Under the pieces are notes generated by a model that saw only the letters and a list, made by a program, of their open reading frames with translations, was not told where the DNA came from and did not search any database. 64,000 nucleotides of DNA, from NCBI GenBank assembly GCA_003988855.1, contig QYAI01000104.1:100289-164288 (forward strand), in the 5' to 3' direction. Origin of the DNA: Arachnopeziza araneosa (lineage: Eukaryota; Ascomycota; Leotiomycetes; Helotiales; Arachnopezizaceae). A program made the translations under genes and the position numbers. Shown piece by piece: positions 24,134 to 36,000 of this stretch. Numbering within the stretch: position 1 is the first letter of the stretch; each line of letters opens with the position of its first letter.

Positions 24134-25182
24134 CTAGGCATTTGCCTTCTCGACCAACTGGCGAGCAGTCTGGAGGAGGGCAGGATAAACAACAGTCATT
24201 TCCATCTCGCTGCTGTAGGCACCATACTGCTCTTGCGCCAACATGTCCTCAATATGTCGCTGAAGATTAAGCGCAGACTCCCTCGCCTCCTTAACTCGCA
24301 CGAGGTCGTCACTCACCTTCTTCTCACGACTGATGATCGCCTTCTCCGCGCTCTTGATAACCGCAAGTTCATCTTTAAGTTTCATCAATCCCTCGGCGGT
24401 ACCCAGACCAGGAGCGACAAACATCGCCAGACCTTCGGGGGTCTCTATCGTAGAAATATTACAGAAGGTTCCCGAGACAGGCGACGCAAGAAGAGAGTGG
24501 ATGTGGGCGTTCAGGAACCGGTCGCTCAGTTGTTGAGGGGTCATGTTCTTAGCGCCGGTGATGAGACCACAGCAGGTGGCGGTGCCACAGGTGCAGGTGA
24601 AGGGTTGAGCCACTAGGATGATGCGTTAGCATGAGATGAATGTAAAAATGTAAGAAGAAAATAGATGAAATGGTACCGAGAGACCTACTGTTCCACTCGG
24701 TGCTTGGGTAGAAGAAAGTCAATTCATCACCTGGAGCAATTCCATTCGGGCCCGCAATAATAAGACGCGAAGAAGTATCAAAGATCTACTCAAGTAAGTC
24801 TATTTAATCCAAAATCTACGTGTTCCTTTTCGCTGAATACACGTCTCAACCCAGACAAACTGAGATGAAAAGGAACGGTCTTGACAACAAAATACAAAAA
24901 CAAAAAAAACAAAAAACATACCACGCTTGGCTCACAAGAATGATTAACATAGAGGAGATCCGAATTCAAGTTGATATGCTCATTCTTACCAACTTGAACG
25001 GTGGCATAAGTTGGCTGGTCGGCTTCATCAGTCAACAAGGACTCCAGCTTAGCGACGATACCGAATGGTGCAACGTGGATCTTGGAGATGGCTTTGGATG
25101 TGTATTCAGCGGTTGTACCGATCACAACGGTAAGAATCTCACCGTGTGAGGGCTGGTTCCAGTGAGGTATTAGAGGAGCCAT
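24134..25182 (-). CDS. SET / post-SET domain protein
   Basis: Three exons (25182-24922, 24785-24689, 24612-24134) give about 278 residues. The SET C-terminal core is visible as YVNHSCEPSV, then GPNGIAPGDELTFFYPSTEWN, followed by the post-SET cysteines CTCGTATCCG. NHSC and the GDELTFFY block bind S-adenosylmethionine and form the lysine channel in this family. The N-terminal part of the domain is short, as in a group of compact fungal SET proteins that are not the classic histone methyltransferases. The C-terminal 120 residues are helical with no known domain. A methyltransferase role is likely from the motifs; the substrate is unknown. Confidence 0.75.
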
Positions 25183-26318
25183 TGTTGATCAATGGATGGA
25201 GGAAGAGAGTTGCGGAACAAAAATCAGACGCAAATACCACGTCGTAAACACAAAACCCAAGATTCACGACAGGCGGTTCTATAGACGCGAAAGGCTTAGC
25301 GTGATTTAAGAGTGACGAGATTCATCAAATTCACTCAGACTCATTGTAATAGGTTTTGGAGAGATTCATTATCTTACCTTGTCAGGGCGATTTATTCTTG
25401 AAATGTTAGTACACCACAATCTCTTTGACTTCCAGCAATATCCACGTGTTTGGAGGCCTTTATCAGACAGTGTTCCTTGGAATTTTCATGGGAAATGTCG
25501 ATATTGTTTAGAGACAAATATTAGGTTGCAATTGTCTGTCCAGCTTTAGAAACTTTGTAAGCTATCTCTTTTTAGCTCTAAGTAAAAGAGTTAGTAAAAC
25601 TCCAGTTGTAGAGACAAGTAACACACTTACTCTCAATTTCTTGGAGGCGGGTCAAAAGTAAAACTCTTTTTTTTCGATAGCTAGAGGGAAAATACACGAA
25701 TTTTGTTTTCTTTTCAATTTTTAAGTGAATAAATAAGCGGACTGTCCCACAGACAAGTATTCTTTGACTTTGAAAACATTATGAATAATAGACTGCGAAT
25801 TAACTACGCACTCAAATACTATCACTATATATATACATAAACATATCCACTTCCAACAAAGTCTCAAACAGTCAGGTGTCCATCCATCGGATAGAAGGAT
25901 ATCATATGCAAGTGAGATAGCCAACATCCGAGGCAGTTCTTAAATGAGCCGATGAAGCGAAGGAGGGCCACGTGACTAAATTTGATTCGCAAGGATAATA
26001 CCAATTGCATACATAATGCACTCTGCTGACTTGGACAATCCTTTTCGCGTTGTTGTTTATTTATTTCTCGCTTGGTGGTTTTCAGGTGGGGCGGAGTAGG
26101 TCCCTGGTAAGGGCTACGTCACTCGACATCACAAATCAGGGATAAGCTTTGGAACTGGGCAGCTTTCCAGCTCTCAGATAAGGGGTATTTAGGATGCCAA
26201 GAATCGATCCCCGTTACTATTCTTGTTCTCATTCCGTATCACTTTGTATTCATTTTCAATTATCACTTAACTAAACCTTCTCCTCCTATATCGGCCATCG
26301 GTCGTAGAATATCTCACA
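25183..26318. other. Intergenic divergent promoter region (SET gene / 6PGDH gene)
   Basis: This stretch is AT-rich with no supported gene. It must carry the promoters of both flanking genes. A pyrimidine-rich and CAA-rich leader precedes the ATG at 26319. Confidence 0.5.
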
Positions 26319-27907
26319 ATGGATGTAAAAAAAGTGCGAAATCACCTTTCTCTCTTGTAATCACAACACTCACTATTATGTAGGTAGCAATGATCGGCGC
26401 TGGCTCTATGGGCGGCGGCATGTCCCTCCTGCTTGCAGAGCACGGCATTTCGGTATCGATCCGAGACCCTTCTGAAAAAACCGTCGACGCACTCATCAAA
26501 TCCGCCGAGGAGCAAGGTATCCATAACAAACTCACCAAACACGAAGATTATGCCGATCTCTGCAAGTCCCTTGATTCACCAAAAGTCATCATCTTCTCCT
26601 TGCCGCATGGCATGGTAGGCGACACAGTTGTAGAAGGGTTGCACACATATCTCGACAAGGGAGACATCATTATTGATTGCAGCAATGAAAACTGGGAGAA
26701 TACACACCGAAGACAGGGAAAGCTGATTGCTCAGGGTGTTCATTACATTGGCTGCGGAGTCAGTGGTGGATATCAAGCTGCAAGAAGAGGACCGAGTATG
26801 TGCCCTGGAGGTGAAGATAATGCACTGGATTTATGCATGCCGATGTTGGAGAAGATGGCTGCCAAAGCTCCAGACGGAAGTCCGTGTGTGGGAAAAATTG
26901 GCCAGGGTGGTGCAGGTCATTATGTCAAGATGATTCATAATGGTATTGAGCATGGTATGATGAGTGCCATATCTGAGGCTTGGACTATCATGCATCGACA
27001 TATGGGGATGGAGCTTGATGATATTGGGAAGGTGTTTGAGAAGTGGAGTTCAGAGGGAGAACTTGTAGGTCCCAAGTGCTTAACCTTGCCAAGTTTACTA
27101 ACTTTTTAGAAAAACACCTTCCTCGTCAAGATTGGAGCCGATATTTGTAAGGCCAAACTGAAAGGCCACCATGTCCTCAACGACATCAAGGATAAAGTTG
27201 TTCAAGACGTCGACAACACTGAAGGAACCGGAATCTGGTCCAACACGCAAGCCGTCACCCTTCACGTCCCGGCTCCCACGCTGACAAGTGCACACTATCT
27301 CCGCATCGCATCAGCCTACCTTGACAATCGTGAACACGTCGAGAAAACGTTCCACGGCGAATTTCTTGCAGGCAAACCGACGTTCAAAGATGATGAAGAG
27401 AAGGCGGCATTCATTGAAGATCTCAGAAAGGCGGTTTACACAACCTGTCTAGCATCCTACGTCCAAGGAATCAGCGTCATTGACAAGGCCGATAAAGCCA
27501 ATCAATGGTCGATTGATTACTCCATGATCGTTCAGATCTGGCGAGCGGGATGCATCATCCAGGCAGATCACATCAACTCTCTTCTCCACGACATCTTCGC
27601 ATCTCCCGACACACAACACAAGAATCACAATCTGCTCTACGAGCCGACCGTCGTCTCTGAGCTGAAGAGCGGATTTCACAGCCTGAAGAAGATCATCATC
27701 AAAGGCGTGGAGAACAATGCCGTCATCCCGAGCATGTCGGCTACCTTGGAGTATCTCAAATACATGGGCAATCTGGATCTCCCAACCCAGTTCTACGAGG
27801 CCGAACTGGATTACTTCGGGAAGCACATGTATGATAGCAAGAGCGAGGATAAGGGACCGGGAGAAGCCGAGACGGGGAAACATCATTACGAGTGGAAGAA
27901 GGCATGA
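26319..27907 (+). CDS. gnd: 6-phosphogluconate dehydrogenase, decarboxylating (divergent form)
   Basis: The enzyme converts 6-phosphogluconate to ribulose 5-phosphate with NADP in the oxidative pentose phosphate pathway. Exons 26319-26333, 26384-27064 and 27110-27907 encode about 497 residues; the first exon holds only MDVKK, a placement typical of fungal genes. The nucleotide-binding loop is MIGAGSMGGGMSLLLAEHG. The catalytic lysine block is GAGHYVKMIHNGIEHG. The substrate loop reads GCGVSGGYQAARRGPSMCPGG rather than the usual GSGVSGGEEGARYGPSLMPGG. SGG and the ARxGPS core are kept but the Glu-Glu pair is lost, which points to a second paralogue rather than the main housekeeping copy. The C-terminal helical domain is complete. 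Confidence 0.85.
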
Positions 27908-28169
27908 GCACGCCACGAGTTGAAGGTTTTGTCTGGGAAACAGGTAGCAGGCACTGGGTCGGGCGTAAGATCATAGAATAGTAAATTTGCTTTCACGTTG
28001 GATACGATTGTTTGAAGCTAGCTGATTATAACGAGATTGAATTGGTCTTCAAGGATTAATCCCAGCTGCCTAGGTTGGAGGAAGGATGTAGGCAACCACC
28101 CACCCAGTGACTCGAATCTCAAACTGCATATAGAGATTAATAACGTGAGATTGATACGAAGAAACTAAC

Positions 28170-28234
28170 TCCATCATGGTGTAATGGTAGCATTCTGGTT
28201 CGCCAGCGATCGAGGTTCGACTCCTCGGGATGGT
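28170..28234 (+). tRNA. tRNA-like sequence with deleted anticodon loop (probable pseudogene)
   Basis: The segment has a clear B-box/T-arm (CGAGG TTCGACT CCTCG), an A-box-like D arm (GGTGTAATGGTAGCA) and a run of T after the 3' end. The acceptor arms TCCATCA and GGATGGT pair at five positions with mismatches at both ends. The anticodon arm is only CTGGT-TC-GCCAG, about five bases short, so no seven-base loop or anticodon exists. Total length is 65 instead of 71-73. It may be a decayed tRNA or a Pol III-transcribed non-coding RNA. Confidence 0.5.
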
Positions 28235-29551
28235 CGACCTTTTATTTTCGTGTTTTTTCTCTCTCTCATTTCTCGGGTATTTTTATGCTCGTAACTCGGG
28301 TATTTTCTCACCCTTGGTTGTTCCAAGATATATTGCACTGTATGATAGAGGAGCGAAATGTGAAGGATATATGGGACGAACAGGTTACAAGCTAGAGCAA
28401 GTTTCATATTATTTTTTGGGGGGGAGGTCACGTGATGTTTGGAATCGAAAAGGTGGACAAACTCGAACAAAAGAAGTAAAGAGCCGACATTGGTATAATC
28501 AGAGTAGTTTAGCCTGAGAATTTAGGTCTATTTATTTAGAATCGTTTTAGAGGTGGTTATTTAGGCGGTAATATGTAAATTTGGCTTCCAAGCAGCTCAT
28601 GGTGCATCAAGGGGTTGCTGCTGGAATTGCTGGACCCAAAACTAACCTCAGTTCTTTAAACCAACCTTAAGCGTTTTATATTCATCAGTGGAAACAAGAG
28701 ATTGAAAAGGAAGCGAAAATCATTCCGACCTCCTTTCTAAGTTCGCTTTACGCTTGCATTTGATGCACAACACGATGACAGAAGGGTAGGGAAAAGTTGC
28801 TTGTTCGATGCGTCTCGCCCGTGGCTGAAACAGATTCCCTTCAGGTCTCCGATTAGCTCAGGAGAATGGCGTCCACTGGTGCCCCAAAAGCAGAGAGATG
28901 CTCCACAGCTTCGGCTGGTTCCGAGTCTGATGCCAGGCCTCGTGGTGGCTGGCCCAGCGCCGCCGTCAGAGCGTCCCGAACCGTGCTGGTGGATGATCGG
29001 CATGCTCGCCGGGGCCAACCATAGGACAGCACCGGCTCCGGTGGCGCTGTTCCCCAGATCTGCTCCAGAAAGTGTACTTTTGTGTCATTGGCTCTCAGGC
29101 GCGCGAATCGACAATTACGCGGCAGGCAAAACGTCTCCTTTCAGCTACTACCCCGATCATGGCCCATCCGAGGTGAGTGATCAGACCACAAAGGTGGAAA
29201 GGAACGGATCCTTCAATCAGAATGTGAGCCAGGAGTTGTTTGACCTCGGCGGTCTTCTCAAGACGGAGAGCCAACGTGTGGTCAGTGAGAAGGATCGAGG
29301 TGTCGATGGAGATAAATATTCCGGGAATGAGCTGGGAGAGGTTTGATAGAATATGACCGTGTCATATTATTCTGCTTTCTCTGAAGACGCGTGATCCTAA
29401 CCATGATTCAAGAATTGGCCTTGTAATAGATGTAGAGACTAATAAATCACCATGGACAGAATTAGAAAAAGGATTGATATTGTTGGTACAATCACGTGCC
29501 AACACGTGAAACCCAATTAGTCAGGCAGCCAGAACCCCATAAGTTAAGTTA
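28235..29551. other. Intergenic region with an unsupported 181-codon frame
   Basis: An open frame on the plus strand at 28801-29346 has no recognisable domain, signal peptide or repeats. A minus-strand frame overlaps it, so I do not call a gene. The right part, from about 29480, becomes AT-rich toward the transposon boundary. Confidence 0.35.
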
Positions 29552-29793
29552 ACGTATTTAATAAGTTAAGCGAGCTGGTCGAGCTGGTCACCCCACCTAC
29601 TTTTTGCCACTTTAATGAAGTATATATCCACTATTATTAATTATACTCTAATAAAACTACACTAAATAGAAACCTGCTTAGTTGGGCAAGTACGAGCAGT
29701 GTGTGCTAGTGATCTACACAAACTACACGTTACTTTCTAGCGCTGCACTAGATAAATCCAACCTCTCTTGAATTGTTAAAACACCTCCTGTAG

Positions 29794-31680
29794 CTATAAA
29801 AGACCTCTTTTTTGCTTTTTTTTTTGTTGCCTCTGATTTTGAGCTCGCAATTGCTTAGCTTCTTCTTTACTAAGTATTAGTTCGTGCATAGTAAGGTAGC
29901 AGCTTTTTACTAGTGTACGAGGGGCAGAGGAGCAGCCAATAAAATAAGAATCTCGTTGGCCCTTAGCTAGCTCTCGATATGTATATTTCGGAAAGACAAC
30001 CAAAGCAAAGAACTTAAAACAAGAACAACGTATGCGCGCAATAAATCCAAAAACCAGTGTATGCNNNNNNNNNNNNNNNNNNNNNNNNNNNNNNNNNNNN
30101 NNNNNNNNNNNNNNNNNGATCAATGCTCTATCTGTACCCAAACTGAATCCATTCGTAAAATCAATCGCATGAATAAACCTAACTAACTATCCTCTCTCTC
30201 ATTCCCTCTGTGTCCCTCCGTGTCCTCTGTGTTTTCGTTGTCCTCTCGTCTTGTAGATGCTCTGTGGAACCTCCTTTATAGAGAGTCCTACGCACGTGCT
30301 CCCGCTAGCGAAATGACGGAAAAATGTCATGCACCCTGGAACCCCACTACACTAGTTGTTGTATTGCTATATAAGCTAGACTAGGTAGGCTGCTCGTACG
30401 GCGTGCAAGATAGTCTCGAATTGCCTTAGATTGAAGCTCTATTTCCGTACTATTATAAGGTGTCTTAGGAACTTACTTTTCTCGTGCAGCAGGAGTTACA
30501 GGAAAAGGTAAAGGAGTCCGTAACTAAGTATGTAGCTTCGAAAGAACTCTTTCAGGGTTGTAAGGTACAAGACTAGTTGCTGCAAAGCTACTCTGAATAT
30601 TAGAATAAACAAAACTCTCTGTACGAGCAATAAAATAAGCTTTTAGAAAGTCTTGCTTGTCAATGTGATTAACGCTAGTTCGCATATACCTCTTAATCTG
30701 CTGTTCGTACGCACGCTTCAAGACTGAAAAACAGCTTACATCAAGTAGCTGCAATAAGTGCGACGAGTGTAGAAGCATACACAGAGTAATAATACAGTGT
30801 TTCTTGCAATATAAATCAAATTCCGAAGTCGAGTAGCTGCTGTAGCTATTAAGAATAAGAAGCTTGTATCTTTCTTTCGTACAGCTTGCTGTGTGCTTCT
30901 TAAACACAGTTTGAAGCTAAGTAAAGCTTAATATGTTGTCTGTTTATCTGTTCTTACTAACTTTAATAACCTAGTCTTTAGGCAGAGCCTCTGTATACTA
31001 TGTAGACTAGTGTACCTTGCCTTTAAATATGATTACAGAAGGCAAGCTTTACTTAGACGAGGATATGCAATCAATAGCTGTAACTTATTCTCGATTCTCA
31101 GGCTGTATTAAGACAGGCCTATTGCTTCTCTCTGCTTCCGTAATAACCTTTGCAGTTGTAATAACTCTTATCTGAAACCTTGTCTCGTCGAAGTTATATA
31201 TGTCGTCTTCAAGAATGCCGTACTTAGCAATTGTATTCTGTACAAGCTGAAACCAAGCTCGAGTAACTACAGGATCTTCGTATTTTGCTCTTTAGTAATT
31301 ATATTTTCGATTATATCGCGACTTTAAAGCATCGTGTCTTCGTACAAAGTTATAGGCCTATAGCTTGCTAACTAAGAAGTATTCTTCCAGGCTAAGGTTC
31401 GATCGTTTTTCGAGAAGCAAGTTCGCTATTTGTCGTACAGTCTTATTTCGAGAAGATAGACTACGCTGGTCTATAGATAATATCTATTCTACAAGTACTG
31501 ATTCCTCTGTATCTGTAAGCTTTCGATTTGTAGGCTTCAATTCGTGTCGTGCAAGAGTCTTGTTAACGCGACTTTGAAGTGTAGACCAAGGCACATCGTA
31601 CGTGTTTGTAGTACTTCGAACACTAGTAAAATAGCCTTGTTTAAGGGCCTCTATTGCAAGAGCAATTCGGCCCTCAGCTT
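29794..31680 (-). pseudogene. Degenerate DDE transposase of the pogo/Fot family
   Basis: Reading the minus strand from the right, a helix-turn-helix-like piece (TYDVPWSTLQSRVNKTLAR) is followed by YNFDET, the first catalytic Asp region. Next comes the block RYKLLILNSYSSY and ITLCMLLHSSHLLQLLDVSCFSVLKRAY. In intact relatives the middle block reads D-G-H-G-S-H; here D is N, G is S and H is Y, all explained by single G-to-A or C-to-T changes. The C terminus is a Lys/Arg/Gln-rich tail (KQLRAQNQRQQKKKQKRG). Several in-frame stops break the gene, so no active enzyme is expected. Confidence 0.8.
30065..30117. other. Assembly gap (53 N)
   Basis: A run of 53 undetermined bases lies inside the transposon. 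It probably joins two contigs at a repeated element, so the length here is arbitrary. Confidence 0.95.
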
Positions 31681-31784
31681 GAGTGAACTAGGTGTTGTTG
31701 CGTAGTGGCATTTAGGCTAGACTGAGGTAAGACGCGTCTTGGTGACCAGCTCGCATATATGACCAGCTCGCTTATTAAATACGT

Positions 31785-32855
31785 TAAGGGTTCTCCAGCT
31801 GCCTCCATCCTTCTTTCTAATACAAGCCAATTTAACCCACCGATACAGACCCCTCCACAACGTGAGGAGTCCAGTATCCAGGGTAAACCGGCCAATACGG
31901 ATAACCTAGGTTTATCAAGTGAACCGACAGATATTGATGGGTGGGTAAAAGGATGCTGATTCTTCAGAAGAGAATCCGACGTGAAAACCCTCTTTTATGC
32001 ACGCTTTCCAGCTGCTCTTTCCCGATTCGTCCACATCATTATAACCAGAATAAGCGCAGGTATTCTGACGGGATAAGGTACCGGACCTTCTACTTGCATC
32101 TCGGCCGAAATTGGATACGCTGTTGGCGCTCACAACGTCGAGGGCCATGATTTACTGTTACTTATCCTGTGTCGAACATCTTCATAACATCTTGCGTGCT
32201 AAACGTCCAAAGCACTAATTTACATATCCCGTGTCAAAAATCTCCTCCCTCTGCCTGCAAACCCTTTTGGTCCTCCCAACATCCCATCAGCATGTCAAAA
32301 CAGCACGGACCAATCTACACTCCTTTTTGTACAGAGAGTCCATCCACACATTTCCGACTCCTGGACACGTTCACACCCAGATCTATACATGGAAAACTCG
32401 CGGCCAAGAACGGGGGGATTTTCAACCTTAGCGCTCTGCTGAAACTATCTCTCCAGCCACTGTTATCGCCGTGGCCGTGAGATCTCGGCTACTCTCTGCA
32501 TGGCTCCACCTGCCTGGCGTAACTACTCTATTGAGCTGGCGCTGATCGGTGATCGTTGTATGGTACTACGCTCCTATGAGAGGAAGAGTGCGATTTGGGT
32601 TTGGAGTGATGTAATGAACGGGACCCGCCGTGGCTTCGAGAAGAGGAGTGGTGGGAGCTGCTGTGGCTTGATTGTGCAGCTGGTAGATCTTTGAGCCATT
32701 TGTGCATCTTTAGAGACCATAAGTCGTAGTCCAAAGCAGCCTCAACTAGAAGGCTTCTTTTCGAATTGTGCCCTTTGAAAACTCTACGTCACTTTTGAAT
32801 TCATCTTGGGAAGGCGGTGGACACAAGACGCTAACACCCTACCGCCTTGTATACC
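31785..32855. other. Intergenic region right of the transposon
   Basis: Only short frames are present. One on the minus strand (32528-32734) is Ser/His-rich (SHSSSHHSSSRSHGG) but lacks start context, domain or upstream exon support. I do not call a gene. Confidence 0.4.
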
Positions 32856-32861
32856 TATAAA
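32856..32861 (+). promoter_or_regulatory. TATA box candidate of the secreted-protein gene
   Basis: TATAAA lies about 155 bases before the ATG at 33014. It is followed by a TTTC-repeat pyrimidine tract (about 32877-32894) and an A/C-rich leader, a common layout in strongly expressed fungal genes. Confidence 0.45.
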
Positions 32862-33013
32862 CAATGCTCCTCATCCTTTCTTTCTTTCTTTCCTTGCAAA
32901 CAATACACATAATCACACAATCAATCCATCGCAAGAAAGATTACCACACTCTTAAACAATCCAATCTATCAATTCATAGAGAGTAGATAACTTACTAGAC
33001 TGTTAACACAATC

Positions 33014-34032
33014 ATGAAGCAAGTCAACATGATTATTACCTTCTTGATGCTTCTTGGTTATGCTTTGGTAGGCGCTTTGTGAACCTCAAAGGTTGCAGTA
33101 CCAAAGTCCATAGCTAACCTTTGTAGGCATCTCCATTCGTCGACATGAGAGCTGAGGTTACTACTGTCAAGCGTGGGCCTTCAAACTCTATCCTCAACTC
33201 GCGTGTTAATGATCTCTCACATCCTCTTGGTGTGATGAATTTTGTTGGGAGCATTGGTGGAAACGAGGTTAATTTCAATGGAACTATTCAGGTACCAAGT
33301 CCCAATTGATCTTTTAGTCATATGCTTACCTTTGTCAGGAAACCATGGCCCATGTTCAGTCTGTCTACCCCGATTTTGATATTGATGCTGCCATTTCGTC
33401 ATCTGCGTTAAACTCTAGAGAGGCTCTGAATAAGGTAAACCCAATAGATTCTACCATATGAAGCCATTCGTACTTTACTAATCAGGGTTTTAGGTTCAAC
33501 CGCCACTCTGTTGGCCTGTCGCGGGTCAGGCAAGTCCAACTTCCAATACGTCATGAGCCCTTTCAGATACCTCCCACAAAACTCACTTAGATGTCATGCG
33601 TGATTCCAAATACAATTGAATATTGAGTGCTGACCGTCGCTATCGACTACAGGATTGGACACAGGCCACTGTAGGCTACATTGCGGATGGAATCAGGTAT
33701 CTAAATGGAGTGAAGGGAACTTGCGGCGTTGGTGCAACTACTTGCGTTAGAATTAGTTGTTCGTACAACTCTGCTATTTATCTTTGCAACGATGTAAGTT
33801 TCCTTGGCTAGAGAATTTCTTCACGGGTAAGTACAAAAGCTTAGTTAACTTTGAATTATAGAATCCCTGGGATATTCAACCCAATTGCGGATACCTTGGA
33901 TCTTACGCCCAAGATTTGATCAACGATTGTAATCGTTGGTACCGCGACGGAAAAGGCTACTGGAGCGCCGTTGCTGGTCAAGAATTCGACACTGATCGTT
34001 ACAACGTCATTGTCAGAGCTGATAGTTGCTAA
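33014..34032 (+). CDS. Small secreted cysteine-rich protein (effector-like)
   Basis: Six exons (33014-33067, 33127-33291, 33339-33434, 33494-33529, 33653-33793, 33862-34032) give 220 residues. The first exon is a signal peptide (MKQVNMIITFLMLLGYAL) whose end coincides with the intron. The mature part has eight cysteines, in PPLCW, GTCGVG, TTCVRISCSY, YLCND, PNCGY, NDCNR and the terminal DSC. The pattern CVRISCSYNSAIYLCND and a C-terminal YNVIV before the last Cys recur in small secreted proteins of plant-associated and other ascomycetes, to my recollection without a named activity. Exon 4 is best read with a GC-AG donor (CAG|GCAAGT), which restores frame and a cysteine. An apoplastic or antimicrobial role is possible but is inferred only from size, secretion and disulphide potential. 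Confidence 0.75.
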
Positions 34033-36000
34033 ACTCGATGTTAGTAAATCGCAAGCTGCCTCTTTTGCTTCAGAGGTCGGGCACTGAGATCGTTTTCGGA
34101 GCGGGTTTGCGATGAATTTTTGATGAGGTGTCCGCGTTGTTTTCGTTGGATCGCGTGAAGCAGGAATCATTTAGGGCGTTTATTTCCTGGGAGAGGATCG
34201 GAACCATTACAGATAATCTGCAAAGTCTTCATGCAAACTGTGCCATGTGAGAATTAATTACTCCAGTGCTAACCATGCCTGACTTCGCATGGAATTCCAT
34301 TCCTGATCTTCAATTATCATTCTGCCTACACTCTCATGAATGATGTGTAGAATGCCCCTTTGTTGGCTTGATGTAAAAGCTGCCTCATACCCGAATTACT
34401 GCTCAATTCTCGTCGAAATTTCAAATAGTTTACAGATTGTCAGCCGGAACAGTATCCTTGCATGGTGTCCACTTCTCAGCTCCATTGATATTGACCCACC
34501 TAAGATTAGCAGAAGCTGAGGAGGTTCAAAATCTGATCATACCTTGTGCCAATATTTCGAAGATGAGATCTTCTTCACAGGCTGCATCAACGCATCCTGA
34601 ACAGCATTACAAATATCACTACCAGAAAGGTTGGCATGATCTGGGTTGCGATGGCAGGCTCAGATATATTGCCGTCTCTCTAACCGGATATAGATCGTCT
34701 TGACGATTTCTGCCGGGCCGCAAGTCACCAGCGTCATACTACAAGTCTGGGTCATACAAGAATTGAGCACGATGATGCAAAGGCAGAAAGCAAGGTCAAA
34801 GCAAAACCTGTAGAAGGGAGTGTTCAATAAGCCTTTGTGTGAAAGCTCTTCATTATTTGAAAATTTTCCTCCGAGATCAACGTCACACTTTCTTCACTGA
34901 TAGTTTTGTTGCACTTCGCAGCCGGGCTGTCAAAATAATCGCGGAGTTGAGTCCGCATTGTCCGCAATCGAGTTCGCCAAAGCTCCAAAAATGCAATAAA
35001 AAAAATAAAAGCGGGAGCAATCCCGCAAACGTCGGAGATCGGTATCTCCGACCCGAACTGCTCACCAACCACCACCACCCGGAGAGAAGATCAAATGCTC
35101 GACTGGCTTGCACATCACATCCGCTTTCAAATTCGCAGGTTGTGTACCACACTTACATGTCAACTAAATCGATTATCGAGAACAGTACGTGTGTGGTTCT
35201 TAAGGTGGAAGTAGCACAGCGGTTGAGTGCCAAGCTGTCCAATAGAGCCCCATAAGATGGTATGTCCACTCAGAGTTTCATTATCGAAGATGTGTCGGCC
35301 TGGTCCCCGAGAATCCATGAATCGACCCATCAGTCATCCAGAGGGCCAAACATGAAAAGAACCATATTGATTGATTCGCCTAGGGTTCACAAGCATCTAA
35401 ACACAGGTTGAGAAGAATCTGGGTGCTCGTCGTCCTAATGAATCTCCCGGTGATAAGGTTTGAGCTGAAGCAAAGTTCAGCTGAGGCAAAGAAGCTCGAC
35501 GACGTTCTCGATGCGCCTGCGAGCAGCCGACGGATGAAAGGTGCATCAAAAGGAATTCTATAAGCGAGTGTGAGTGTGGCTTCCTCTTCATCATTCGAGG
35601 TGGGATAACTTCGTCTTGTGCAAACGATAGAAAACAGAAGGTTTGATGGCACAACAGCGACACGATAAATTCGTCTTGAACTTGATTTAGAGGTAGGCTA
35701 AATTACGCAGACTTATTCTCTCAAGTCCTGTCTCATGATTCAGCTACTGATGTGGCTTTGATCTTTAGTCTCTAATCTTAGCCTCGCTATCTGAACTCTA
35801 CTTAGGGCTCGAAGCTCACGAGATAACATAGGAAGCCCGAGGCTTTGAAGATAGATGTCGCATGTTCACTTCTTTACTAAGTTGGTACACAAGTAAAAAG
35901 TTAATTCGCTTTAGGATGTACGAAATTGGTATAGAGGGACTCATTAAAACCTATCTAGAAGATGGACTAATTGGTTGTCATCCTTTGAAAATTAGGTCTT
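34033..36000. other. 2-kb intergenic region
   Basis: Several short overlapping frames (34437-34703, 34839-35255, 35380-35663) have no domain, no signal peptide and no splice-linked partner. I see no RNA gene or repeat. A lysine-rich AT tract lies near 34990. Confidence 0.4.

Larger units (their letters stand above)
29552..31784 (-). mobile_element. Pogo/Fot-type (Tc1-mariner superfamily) DNA transposon, RIP-degraded
   Basis: The left end ACGTATTTAATAAG followed by GCGAGCTGGTC matches the inverted right end GACCAGCTCGCTTATTAAATACGT. A second copy of the GAGCTGGTC word lies inside each end. The element is flanked by TA on both sides (29550-29551 and 31785-31786), the target duplication of this superfamily. 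The length is about 2.23 kb. The interior, on the minus strand, is a decayed transposase. Base composition is clearly more AT-rich than the neighbours, and the coding changes are transitions typical of RIP. Confidence 0.85.

Noticed and set aside
28801..29346. 181-codon open frame as a gene
   Set aside because: No domain, signal, repeat or splice partner is visible, and an overlapping frame exists on the other strand.
32528..32734. Ser/His-rich minus-strand frame as a gene
   Set aside because: It is low complexity only, its upstream frame meets a stop, and it lies near the promoter of another gene.
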